A stretch of DNA of 64,000 bases, from positions 167,271-231,270 of the forward strand of contig NZ_JALNTY010000003.1 in assembly GCF_023161965.1 (NCBI RefSeq), given 5' to 3'. This stretch comes from Anaerosoma tenue. GTDB lineage: Bacteria; Actinomycetota; Coriobacteriia; Anaerosomatales; Anaerosomataceae. The stretch's first letter is position 1, and the number at the start of each line of letters is the position of its first letter. The position numbers and the translations under genes are program-made. The notes below the pieces were generated by a model. That model did not search any database, was not told the DNA's origin, and saw only the letters and a program-made list of their open reading frames with translations. Of the stretch, positions 7,564-15,091 are shown one piece after another.

Positions 7564-9968
7564 CCGTTCCCCTTGCGCGCAGCCACGGCATCCCGGACCG
7601 CGCGTACGCAGCCCGGCGCATCCTCAGAATACCCCGCCCCGAGACGGTCCGCGAAATCGCGGGTCACCACGGCGCCGCCCACGAAGACGGGTACTTCCGC
7701 CTGCTCCCGGATGGCCGCCACGGTACGCTCCATCGTGCGGAGCGTGGTGGTCATGAGTGCGGACAGGCACACGGCGTCAGCGGCCTCAGCCGCATCCACG
7801 AACCGCTCGGTCGAGACATCGACGCCCAGGTCGTCCACAAGGAACCCCTGGCTCTCCAGCATGCTGACGCAGATGTCCTTGCCGATGGAGTGGATGTCGC
7901 CCTTCACCGTGCCGAACACCACACGACCCTCATGTGTGGCCGACCCTTCAGGAAGGTACGCCTTTGCACGAACGACAGCCGCCTTCATGGCCTCGGCCGC
8001 CGCTATCAGCTGCGGCAGGAACACGTCACCGCGACCGTACGCGTCGCCGAGCCTCTGGATCGCCGGTGTGAGCACCCCGGCGATGACCGCCTGCGGCTCC
8101 ATGCCGTCACCGACGAGCGTGTCCACCAGACCGGGCGCCGAGTCGGCATCGCCGCGTTCGATGACCATGCCGAGACGTGTCGCCGGATCTCCGGGCGTCT
8201 CCACCACACCCTGGTCCGACTCGGCGCTCCGCGAGGCGACGAGCGCTATCCAGCGCTCGGCCCTGGCGTCGCGCCCGTATAGCACGTCATCGGCAGCATC
8301 CGAAAGGGCCGCGTCCATCGAGACCGACTCCGAGGGGTTGACTATGGCGGCGTCAAGGCCCACCACGGCTGCAAGCTCCAGGAAGCGCGCGTTCAGCATC
8401 GCGCGGCCAGGAAGACCGTGGCTGACGTTGCTCACTCCCGCGATTGTGGCCAGGCCGAGCTCGTCCGACACCGTCGCGATCGCCTCGAGCGTCGCACCGG
8501 CGCCGTCGGCCTGCGTCGCGGCGGCGAGGACCAGCGTGTCAGCCACGAGGTCATGATCGGTGAGCCCGCTGTTCCGTGCCGCGTCGCGGACCTTCCGTAC
8601 CACGTCGGCTCGCGCGCTTGCGGTCGCGGGGATGCCGTCGTCGTCGAGCGCAAGCACGACCACCGCTGCGCCGTACCGCCGCGCCAGCGGGAGCACGGAT
8701 CCCATCGAGGCCGCCTCGCCGCTCACGCTGTTGATGAGCGCGCGGCCCGGGTAGACGCGCAACGCCGCCTCCAGCGCCTCCGGGTCGGTCGTGTCGAGGA
8801 CGAGCGGCTGGTCCACCAGCCCGCTCAGCGCCAACACCGCGGCCGGGAGCACAGTGGCCTGTTCCACGCCCGCCGCGCCCACGTTCACATCCAGCAGGTC
8901 AGCGCCCGCGTCGGCCTGCTCGATCGCGTACTCGCGCACCACATCCAGTCGCCCCGCGCGAAGACTCTCGGCAAGCCGCTTCTTGCCCGTCGGGTTGATC
9001 CGCTCCCCCACACGCACGAGCGGCGCGCCGCTGCTTATCCGCACGACATCGCGCGGACCCGCCAGCACGACGCCCGGTTCGGGCTCCGGCCGGTCAGCAA
9101 GGTCGCGCCTCTTGGCGAAGTCCACGATCGCGCCGGTGAACGATGGCGTCGAACCACAGCACGACCCAACGAGGGAGGCCCCCGCGTCCACGAAACGCGC
9201 GGCGTAGGAGCCCATCTCGTCCGCCGTGCCGGGGAACACGGTCACCCCATCCTCGAGCCGGGGCATGCCAGCGTTGGGCTGCACGATGATCGGCAACGAT
9301 GTGGCTTCTGCCATCCGCTCGACGAGCGGCAGCATCTGCTCCGGGCCGAGCCCGCAGTTCATCCCCACCGCTGTCGCCCCGGCCGCCTCGAGTATCACCG
9401 CAGCCGCCTCGGGGCTGGTGCCCGACAGGTCCATGCGCCCGCTCAGCCCGAACGTCACGGTCACGAACACGGGAAGATCGGTGACCGATCGCGCCGCGAG
9501 AACGGCGCATCGCGCCTCGGCGATGTCGGTCATCGTCTCGATGAACAGCGCATCGGGATGCTCGGCCGCGAGCGCCGACGCCTGCTCCGCGAACTGCTCG
9601 AAGACCTCGTCGAACGTCGCACTGCCGAGCGGCTCCATCACCAACCCGGTGGGACCCATGTCGGCCAGGATGTGCGGCGCCCCGCCCGAGCGCGCGAGAC
9701 GCACCGCCGCCCGGTTGAGGTCTGTCACTTGATCGCCAAGGCCATAAGCTTCAAGCTTGTGCCGAGACCCCCCGAACGAGTTCGTGGTCGCGCAATCCGC
9801 TCCCGCGAGCGCGTACAGGCGGTGCACCTCCTCCACCAACTCGGGCGCGGTGACGTTCAGCTGCATCAGCGACTGGCCCGAGGGGATGTCGTGTCGTTGG
9901 AGCATGGTGCCCATCGCCCCGTCGATGACAAGAACCTCGCGGCCAAGCCGGAGTCCGATATCAGGCAT
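7560..9968 (-). CDS. metH: Short cobalamin-dependent methionine synthase (no reactivation domain)
   Basis: 802 residues, against about 1,200 for full MetH. Domain order: homocysteine-binding barrel (1-290) starting VIDGAMGTMLQ, with Zn ligands in MNCGLGP and GSCCGSTP; pterin/methyl-THF barrel (about 310-580) starting RVGERINPTG; helical cap (about 590-680); B12-binding Rossmann domain (about 685-795) with base-off histidine motif DIHSIG. The SAM-binding reactivation domain is absent, so another protein must rescue oxidised cob(II)alamin. It sits between a small membrane protein and metV, overlapping both. The start ATG has GGGAGG upstream. Confidence 0.94.
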   Translation of the reverse strand: MPDIGLRLGREVLVIDGAMGTMLQRHDIPSGQSLMQLNVTAPELVEEVHRLYALAGADCATTNSFGGSRHKLEAYGLGDQVTDLNRAAVRLARSGGAPHILADMGPTGLVMEPLGSATFDEVFEQFAEQASALAAEHPDALFIETMTDIAEARCAVLAARSVTDLPVFVTVTFGLSGRMDLSGTSPEAAAVILEAAGATAVGMNCGLGPEQMLPLVERMAEATSLPIIVQPNAGMPRLEDGVTVFPGTADEMGSYAARFVDAGASLVGSCCGSTPSFTGAIVDFAKRRDLADRPEPEPGVVLAGPRDVVRISSGAPLVRVGERINPTGKKRLAESLRAGRLDVVREYAIEQADAGADLLDVNVGAAGVEQATVLPAAVLALSGLVDQPLVLDTTDPEALEAALRVYPGRALINSVSGEAASMGSVLPLARRYGAAVVVLALDDDGIPATASARADVVRKVRDAARNSGLTDHDLVADTLVLAAATQADGAGATLEAIATVSDELGLATIAGVSNVSHGLPGRAMLNARFLELAAVVGLDAAIVNPSESVSMDAALSDAADDVLYGRDARAERWIALVASRSAESDQGVVETPGDPATRLGMVIERGDADSAPGLVDTLVGDGMEPQAVIAGVLTPAIQRLGDAYGRGDVFLPQLIAAAEAMKAAVVRAKAYLPEGSATHEGRVVFGTVKGDIHSIGKDICVSMLESQGFLVDDLGVDVSTERFVDAAEAADAVCLSALMTTTLRTMERTVAAIREQAEVPVFVGGAVVTRDFADRLGAGYSEDAPGCVRAVRDAVAARKGNG

Positions 9969-10329
9969 CCGCGCCTCCCGTGGTCTTCGCGTCCCCGGCA
10001 GGACTCCCGGGCCGATCCGCCCGAAGCTTGTCCGTCAGGTACGCCGCAACGAAACGGTATCCCGTGATGTAGACGATCCCGAAGAACGCGCCCATCTGCA
10101 GCCAGTCATCGAAACCCATCCGGGCGTTGAAGACGGCGAGGTCACCGGTGAGGGCCCCCCAGCCGATGCACCCGATGAAGGTCACGGCGACGCCGGCCAG
10201 GCTGAAGCGCAGCACCCTCAGGCCGGCGCGTGCTCCCAGCCAGGCCCCCGTGGGCATGGCAAGCACCACCAGCGCGATCGCCGTCAGACCGGCGACCGCC
10301 ATCGTCTGGACGAACGGCAACTGAGGCAT
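9961..10329 (-). CDS. Small membrane protein of the methionine operon, function unknown
   Basis: 122 residues. Three hydrophobic stretches are visible: about 8-30 (AVAGLTAIALVVLAMPTGAWL), 40-60 (FSLAGVAVTFIGCIGWGAL) and 78-100 (MGAFFGIVYITGYRFVAAYL). The tail is short, polar and probably cytoplasmic. It is not recognised as a named family. It lies 19 bases after the NIL-ferredoxin gene and overlaps the metH start by 8 bases, so it is clearly part of the T-box operon. A role in sulfide or methionine handling is possible only by context. Confidence 0.65.
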   Translation of the reverse strand: MPQLPFVQTMAVAGLTAIALVVLAMPTGAWLGARAGLRVLRFSLAGVAVTFIGCIGWGALTGDLAVFNARMGFDDWLQMGAFFGIVYITGYRFVAAYLTDKLRADRPGSPAGDAKTTGGADA

Positions 10330-10348
10330 GTGTCCTCCTTCCCGCCGG

Positions 10349-10756
10349 TCAGAAACGCAACGTGATCGCCCTGCGCGGACAGGCGATCACGCATGCCTCG
10401 CAGTACACGCACTTGTCCTTGTCGAACCGCAGCGTCTGGGTCACGGGATCGAGGGTCAATGCGCCAGGCTTGCAGACCGCGCTGCACAGGCCGCAGTCCA
10501 CGCACTGCGCGTCGTCCAGGACGATATCGCTCGCCGCCTCGTTCACCGTGAGGCCTTGCTCCTCGAGGAACGCGACCCCCGCAGCGTAGTCTTCCTTCGT
10601 GCCGGTCACTTCGAGCACCATCCGGCCCTCCTGGGCGGGATGGATCTGCGCGCGCAGGATGTTCGGCACCAGATCGTAGTCCTTCACGAGGTGGTAGATG
10701 ATCGGCTTGAGGGACTGCCGGGGCGGGAAGGTAAGGTCGAGCCGTTTGCGTGCCAT
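10349..10756 (-). CDS. NIL-domain ferredoxin (homocysteine synthesis partner)
   Basis: 135 residues. An N-terminal NIL domain (about 5-75, the ligand-binding fold of methionine ABC transporters) is joined to a two-cluster ferredoxin: CVDCGLCSAVCKP (about 86-98) and CVYCEACVIACP (about 117-128), both CX2CX2CX3C[KP]. In methanogens an orthologous NIL-ferredoxin acts with the DUF39 protein in making homocysteine from aspartate semialdehyde and sulfide. Here the genes are adjacent, two bases apart, which supports the same role. The start ATG at 10756 follows an AGGGGAGG site; a longer frame overlapping DUF39 is unlikely. Confidence 0.9.
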   Translation of the reverse strand: MARKRLDLTFPPRQSLKPIIYHLVKDYDLVPNILRAQIHPAQEGRMVLEVTGTKEDYAAGVAFLEEQGLTVNEAASDIVLDDAQCVDCGLCSAVCKPGALTLDPVTQTLRFDKDKCVYCEACVIACPRRAITLRF

Positions 10757-10758
10757 CG

Positions 10759-11931
10759 TCAGATCGCCTCCCCTGTTCTGATCTCGAGCGGTCTCGTGCC
10801 CGGCGCACCTACCTGCGGGAGCAACTGCACGGGCGCTGCGAGTGTGAAACGCTCGTCGGTTATCCACCGCTTCAGCTCGGTGGCTATGGCACGCGCCTTG
10901 GGCAGCGACGAGATCGGTCCCGTGGGGACCTTCTTGCCGTCGATCTCGATCGTCCCGCTGCGGAGATCCGCATACGAGACCGTGCTCAGCGACGGCCGCG
11001 AACGCCGCTGGACGCTGTAGTCGTACACCGTCGCCGTGATATCGGCGTCCGTGAGCGCCAGTGTGGCCGCGATATCCTCGTCGAGCACAGGAACGGGCAC
11101 GCCGATGCCCACGAAACTCGAGACACCGTAACCCGTGAACGTCGCCGCCGAGAAGTACTCGGGACTCGCCTGCTTCAGATCCGCGATCACCGCCAGGGTG
11201 CCGGCGGGCCTCACCGGTACGCCGTGCGCATCACGGTCGGCATGCGGATTGTGCTGCGTGCCTTCCCAGGCCACATACCCCGGGGCGCCAGCAACGAAGA
11301 TGCGCGAACCCACGCCTATCGTGCGATACGTGGGGTCGTTGAGCAGCGGCGAAAGCGCGCCTGCCGAGCAGTACGTGGCGTTCCCCAGGCGCGGCAAGAG
11401 CGTCCCCAGATACGTGTGGAGCACGCGATCGCTCGTGTTCACGGCCACCGCGTAGTTCTGATATGCGTTCCGGGGGTTGAAGAAGTACGCCTGGTTGAGC
11501 TCCTCCAGCGTGACCCATGTGTCGATCTCGGTACGCGGGTAGCAGTCGGTCCCCGGACTCGCCGCTCTCAGCCGCACCGCCCGGCCTCTCAGAAGGTCTT
11601 CGATCACGTGGGCGCCACCATACTCGATACCCCGCACACGGCTCGTCTCCGTGACGCCCAGGTAGGTGTCCACAGCGGCAAGCCCGCCGTAGGCCGGAAC
11701 GTCGTTCAGCGTCAGCTCGGTCATCCGGATCGGTGGATCCGAGTGTCCGAAGTTGAGCACCACGCCGGACGAGCACATCGGACCGAACGTACCTGTCGTC
11801 ACCACGTCGACCTTCTTCGCCGCGGCGCTCACGCCTTCCTCAGCTGCAAGCACGGCGAACTCCTCGGCCGTGAAGACGACCGCCGCCCCGCTGGCTATGC
11901 GTTCGTTGATCTCTTCCCAGGTCTTGGCCAT
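10759..11931 (-). CDS. DUF39/HcyBio homocysteine biosynthesis protein
   Basis: 390 residues. Family-typical segments are the N-terminal MAKTWEEINERIASG, VVTTGTFGPMCSSG with the conserved Cys, GGAHVIEDLLRG, and NYAVAVNTS. Known role, from archaeal genetics: conversion of aspartate semialdehyde to homocysteine with sulfide, bypassing acylated homoserine. It is the first gene of the leftward operon, preceded by GGAGG eight bases before ATG and by a Met T-box leader, so starvation for methionyl-tRNA should switch it on. The regulator and the enzymology point to methionine supply as the operon's purpose. Confidence 0.92.
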   Translation of the reverse strand: MAKTWEEINERIASGAAVVFTAEEFAVLAAEEGVSAAAKKVDVVTTGTFGPMCSSGVVLNFGHSDPPIRMTELTLNDVPAYGGLAAVDTYLGVTETSRVRGIEYGGAHVIEDLLRGRAVRLRAASPGTDCYPRTEIDTWVTLEELNQAYFFNPRNAYQNYAVAVNTSDRVLHTYLGTLLPRLGNATYCSAGALSPLLNDPTYRTIGVGSRIFVAGAPGYVAWEGTQHNPHADRDAHGVPVRPAGTLAVIADLKQASPEYFSAATFTGYGVSSFVGIGVPVPVLDEDIAATLALTDADITATVYDYSVQRRSRPSLSTVSYADLRSGTIEIDGKKVPTGPISSLPKARAIATELKRWITDERFTLAAPVQLLPQVGAPGTRPLEIRTGEAI

Positions 11932-11951
11932 ACCGTCTACCTCCGAACACG

Positions 11952-11995
11952 AAAAAACACCTCCCGCCCGGACTGTTCGTCAGGGCGAAAGGCGC
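11952..11995 (-). terminator. T-box attenuator terminator
   Basis: Read leftward, arm GCGCCTTTCGCCC pairs over 13 positions (with G-U pairs) with GGGCGGGAGGTGT, followed by TTTTTT. It stands just before the GGAGG of the DUF39 gene, as expected for a transcription-attenuating T-box whose antiterminator competes with this hairpin. Confidence 0.85.
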
Positions 11996-12298
11996 TTCAT
12001 GCGTCCTCCGCGGTACCACCCGACTTCGCCACGTTCGTGGCCTCGTCTCGAGCACGGGACGGTGGTGGTGTCCGGCGGGCGGGACTACGCCGGGTGTCCG
12101 ATGCTCTCGAGCCCTTGGTAACGGGGGCCTCCGTCCGGTATTACTCGGCGCATCGACGTACTCGCGCGTTTCCTCCGGATGCCTCCGGGGCCATGTTCCG
12201 CGTTCTTTCGGGCGCCGGTTCGCAGCTACCCCGGCTCTCTGCCGCCCTACTCGGGACCGCGTACTCATCCCCATCACTGGCGTGAATCTGTTCGATTG
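11952..12298 (-). promoter_or_regulatory. T-box riboswitch, specifier AUG (methionine)
   Basis: The leader contains the T-box sequence GGGTGGTACCGCG (complement of 12009-12021), 13 of 14 positions of the family consensus; its variable base is U, which matches A73 of tRNA-Met. Stem I can be traced: GGGG-ATGAGTA-CGCG on the 5' side (12258-12272) pairs with CGCG-GAAC-ATG-GCCCC on the 3' side, placing AUG (12194-12192) in the specifier loop followed by a purine, opposite an AGTA loop-E-like motif. AGAGAG appears in the apical part. A terminator lies downstream. Uncharged tRNA-Met should stabilise the antiterminator and switch on the homocysteine/methionine operon. Confidence 0.9.
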
Positions 12299-12763
12299 TC
12301 AGGTAAGGGTACGGTCGCTCCCCCGGGGTGTCAACTCACCGGCGGCCGCAAGCGCGTCGCGTACGATCGCGTCGTGGTCGAAAGCGAGGCCGGGCATATC
12401 CGTTGCAGGCATCCACGCCGCCTCGGCGGCGTCATCACCGCCGAGCACGACCGCAGGCTCGTCGAGCACCACCAGATACGCGGCCGATACCGTCCATCCA
12501 CGCGGATCGCGGCCGGGCTCCCCGTAGACGCCCACGAGCGACAGGGACGGCCCTACCCGCAGCCCGGTCTCCTCCTCGAGCTCGCGCCGGGCCGCAGCCT
12601 CAGGGACCTCGCCCTCGTCCACGAAACCGCCGGGCAACGCCCAGCGGCCTTCGAACGGCTCATGAGCCCGCCGGACCAGCAGCACCACGAGACCCGCGGG
12701 TCCGTGAGCGAGCGCCACGACATCGGCGGTGAGCGCAGGGCGTGGATGTTCGTACGTCGGCAT
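12299..12763 (-). CDS. NUDIX hydrolase
   Basis: 154 residues. The complete Nudix box GX5EX7REUXEEXGU is present, from GGFVDEGE to RELEEETGL (about residues 45-67), so a Mg-dependent hydrolase of a nucleoside-diphosphate-linked compound is expected. The N-terminal strand pattern ALTADVVAL...VVLLVRRAHEPFEGRWALPGG is typical of the ADP-ribose pyrophosphatase/MutT-like group, but the substrate cannot be read from sequence. It ends exactly where the T-box leader begins and contains the operon promoter in its last codons. Confidence 0.9.
   Translation of the reverse strand: MPTYEHPRPALTADVVALAHGPAGLVVLLVRRAHEPFEGRWALPGGFVDEGEVPEAAARRELEEETGLRVGPSLSLVGVYGEPGRDPRGWTVSAAYLVVLDEPAVVLGGDDAAEAAWMPATDMPGLAFDHDAIVRDALAAAGELTPRGSDRTLT
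12306..12334 (-). promoter_or_regulatory. Sigma-70-type promoter of the T-box operon
   Basis: A perfect TTGACA (12334-12329), a 17-base spacer and a weak TACCCT (12311-12306) would start transcription near 12,299. It lies inside the 3' end of the NUDIX gene, right at the 5' end of the T-box leader. Confidence 0.65.
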
Positions 12764-12920
12764 GTGTTCCAGTGTAGCCCACCCTGTGACATACGGACCG
12801 CGTCACTGCTCCACGACATCTCCACGACCGGCGCACGGCGTCCGCACACCGGCGATGGATACTGGTGTCGTACCCGGATGTGCTCCGGATACAAGCGTGA
12901 ACCTCCCTCCCCTCGCACGC

Positions 12921-12950
12921 GGGGCGGGGCCGATGATGCGGCCCCGCCCC
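12921..12950. terminator. GC-rich hairpin between NUDIX and phosphoglycerate mutase genes
   Basis: GGGGCGGGGC and GCCCCGCCCC form a perfect stem, extended by inner CG pairs, around a short loop. No T-run follows on either strand. It fits termination of the leftward mutase gene, or the 3' end of a small transcript. The rest of 12,764-12,976 has no convincing ORF; a C-rich element at 12,902-12,924 is discussed in the findings. Confidence 0.5.
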
Positions 12951-12976
12951 GTACGCATGTCGGAGGGATGCCCGGC

Positions 12977-14158
12977 CTACGCAAGCAGCAGATCGACGAC
13001 ACCGCGGCCGGGATCGATCACCCGGCGGGTCGCTGCGGCTTCGGCCTCCGTGAACGCCGTCGCCTGGTCGGCCATGATCCCGGGGCCCGCCAGCAGGAAC
13101 GGCACCGGCTCCCCCACGTGTGTCTTCAGCTCGATGGGCGTGGGGTGATCGGGCATCGCAAGCACCCGCACCTCCCCGACCCGCTCGCGTAACACGCTCG
13201 CGATCTCGCGGTCGATGGCCTCGATCGCGGCGATCTTGCCCTGCACGTCACCCGCATGGCCCTCCTCGTCGGGAGCCTCCACGTGCACCACCACGAGATC
13301 GTGGTCGTCCAAGACGGCAAGCGCGCCCTCTATCTGCGCCCGGTAGTCGTTATCGGAGCCATCGGTGACGCCGGCGATGCTCAGGCGATCGATGCCAAAG
13401 AGCACCGCGAGGCCGTTCAGCAGGTCCACGCCCGAGGTGAGCGCCGCGGTCACGCCCCTGACCTCCCCGAACGGACGCAGCCCACGGGGCGCCGCTCCCG
13501 GCCAGAAGGGCCAGATCTCGTTGGCCGGGAGGTCTCCTCGCGCAACGCGCGCGGCGTTCACAGCCGAGGCGTCCAGCACCGGCCGCGCCCGCTCCATCAA
13601 GTCGAGCAGCAACTCCGCACCCTCCCCTGAGGGAAGGCTGCCCTCCACCGGCCTGTCACTGATGTCGTGGGGCGGGGTGTACGCCAGGTCAAGCACCTCG
13701 GGATGCCCCTTCACCACCAGGATGTGCCGGTAGGCCAGTCCGGGGTGGAACGTGAAGGCATCGTCGCCGAGCGCCTCGGCCAGTTCGCTGACGATCCGCC
13801 GCGACTCAGCCGTGCTGATATGGCCCGCGGCGTACGACGCCATGACCCCGTCGGCAACGCTCACCAGGTTCATGCGCATCGCCACTTCGTCATCGGCCAG
13901 TTCTATGCCGAGGCTGGCGGCCTCGATAGCGCCGCGGCCTACGTAGTCGGCGACCGGGTCGTATCCCAGGATCGACGTGCACGCGGCCGAGGACGAAGGC
14001 TCCACCCCCGGAGGCACCGTCTGCGCAAGCCCAACGATGCCCATCGCCGCCAACGCGTCGAGGTTCGGTGTGTGTGCGTAGCCAAGCGTCGTCTTGGAGC
14101 CCAGCTCGGGCAACGGCCACCCGGCCGCACCGTCGAGGATGAGGATCACGTGCTTCAC
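12977..14158 (-). CDS. apgM: 2,3-bisphosphoglycerate-independent phosphoglycerate mutase, archaeal type
   Basis: 393 residues, the usual length of the ApgM branch of the alkaline-phosphatase superfamily, which interconverts 3- and 2-phosphoglycerate. Evidence: N-terminal HVILILDGAAGWP with the metal Asp; EPSSSAACTSILGYDP, with the catalytic Ser in the PSSS segment; GRGAIEAASLGI; GVTDGSDNDYRAQIEGAL; VHVEAPDEEGHAGDVQGKIAAIE; and the His of the MPDHPTP metal site. It is separated from neighbours by a hairpin and stands alone on its strand. Confidence 0.93.
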   Translation of the reverse strand: MKHVILILDGAAGWPLPELGSKTTLGYAHTPNLDALAAMGIVGLAQTVPPGVEPSSSAACTSILGYDPVADYVGRGAIEAASLGIELADDEVAMRMNLVSVADGVMASYAAGHISTAESRRIVSELAEALGDDAFTFHPGLAYRHILVVKGHPEVLDLAYTPPHDISDRPVEGSLPSGEGAELLLDLMERARPVLDASAVNAARVARGDLPANEIWPFWPGAAPRGLRPFGEVRGVTAALTSGVDLLNGLAVLFGIDRLSIAGVTDGSDNDYRAQIEGALAVLDDHDLVVVHVEAPDEEGHAGDVQGKIAAIEAIDREIASVLRERVGEVRVLAMPDHPTPIELKTHVGEPVPFLLAGPGIMADQATAFTEAEAAATRRVIDPGRGVVDLLLA

Positions 14159-14239
14159 GGGCGCTCCCTCCGCAGGCTGTCAGCGGGTAGAATCGTACCT
14201 GTCCGCCCTGGCCGCACACAAACGAAGAGGTCGCACCTG

Positions 14240-14770
14240 ATGCATCCCGGCCACTCGCTGCCCATACTCGAAGGTAAGGGCTTCACGCTGCGACCGCTCC
14301 AGCGATCCGATGCAGATGCGGTCCTGGACCTGCTGCGGCAACCGGGCGTGGCGCGGTGGTGGGGCTCCTATGATACCGAGAAGCTCGAGCATGATTTCTT
14401 CAGCGCCAGCGCCGGGATGACCCATCTCGTGATGGTCGGCGGCGAGATCGCGGGCGTCGTCCAGTTCCATGAGGAGAACGATCCGGGATACCGCCACGCA
14501 GGCGTGGACATCACCCTCGGCGATCCGTTCCAGGACCGCGGCCTGGGAACCGCGGTGCTCCGGCGCCTGATCCGTTACCTCATCGAGGAGCGTGGCCACC
14601 ACCGGATCACCATCGACCCCTCCGTCCACAACGACCGGGCGATCCATGTGTACCGGAAAGTGGGCTTCAAGCCGGTGGGCGTCATGCGCAAGTACGAACG
14701 CGACCCGAGCGGCCAGTGGAGCGACGGGCTGCTCATGGATCTGCTCGCCGAGGAGTTCGTCGAGTCATGA
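14240..14770 (+). CDS. GNAT acetyltransferase, AAC(6')/RimJ-like
   Basis: 176 residues. The fold order is visible: FTLRPLQRSDADAVLDLL, a short WWG segment, the acetyl-CoA binding block FQDRGLGTAVLRRLIRYL (about 98-115) and the final HNDRAIHVYRKVGFKPVGVMRKYE typical of AAC(6')- and RimJ-type enzymes. The substrate is not predictable: it may be a protein N-terminus, an amine or an aminoglycoside. The start at 14240 has GAAGAGG about ten bases upstream. It is divergent from apgM by 81 bases. Confidence 0.88.
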   Translation: MHPGHSLPILEGKGFTLRPLQRSDADAVLDLLRQPGVARWWGSYDTEKLEHDFFSASAGMTHLVMVGGEIAGVVQFHEENDPGYRHAGVDITLGDPFQDRGLGTAVLRRLIRYLIEERGHHRITIDPSVHNDRAIHVYRKVGFKPVGVMRKYERDPSGQWSDGLLMDLLAEEFVES

Positions 14771-14774
14771 CGTC

Positions 14775-15035
14775 ATGCGCACCGGTGAACGGATAGCGAT
14801 GGAAGAGGACCGCGAGCAGATACAGCGCTGGCTCGACGCGCTCTACCGCACAGAGACCACCGCGACGCAGCTGGACGCCGTGATCATGGCGCAGACCTTC
14901 GACCTGCCTTCGGACGCGATGGACGTGGTCAACGGGCTGCCCCCGGGCCGATACACACGCCAGGCTCTGTGCGACCAGCTGAACAGCGCGATCGTGGGAC
15001 GCGGGCTCTCCAGACAGCTCGGGACGCACGACTAG
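14775..15035 (+). CDS. Small hypothetical protein
   Basis: 86 residues (78 if it starts at the ATG at 14799, which many readers may prefer since the protein then begins MEEDREQIQ). It is predicted soluble and largely helical, with no recognised domain. It follows the acetyltransferase gene by 4 bases, so the two are probably one transcript. Codon use is like that of its neighbours. Function unknown. Confidence 0.6.
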   Translation: MRTGERIAMEEDREQIQRWLDALYRTETTATQLDAVIMAQTFDLPSDAMDVVNGLPPGRYTRQALCDQLNSAIVGRGLSRQLGTHD

Positions 15036-15091
15036 GCTGCCGAACGGGTACGAATTCCTATCGGCTCACGTGCACCCGGGGGGTGGTCCGC

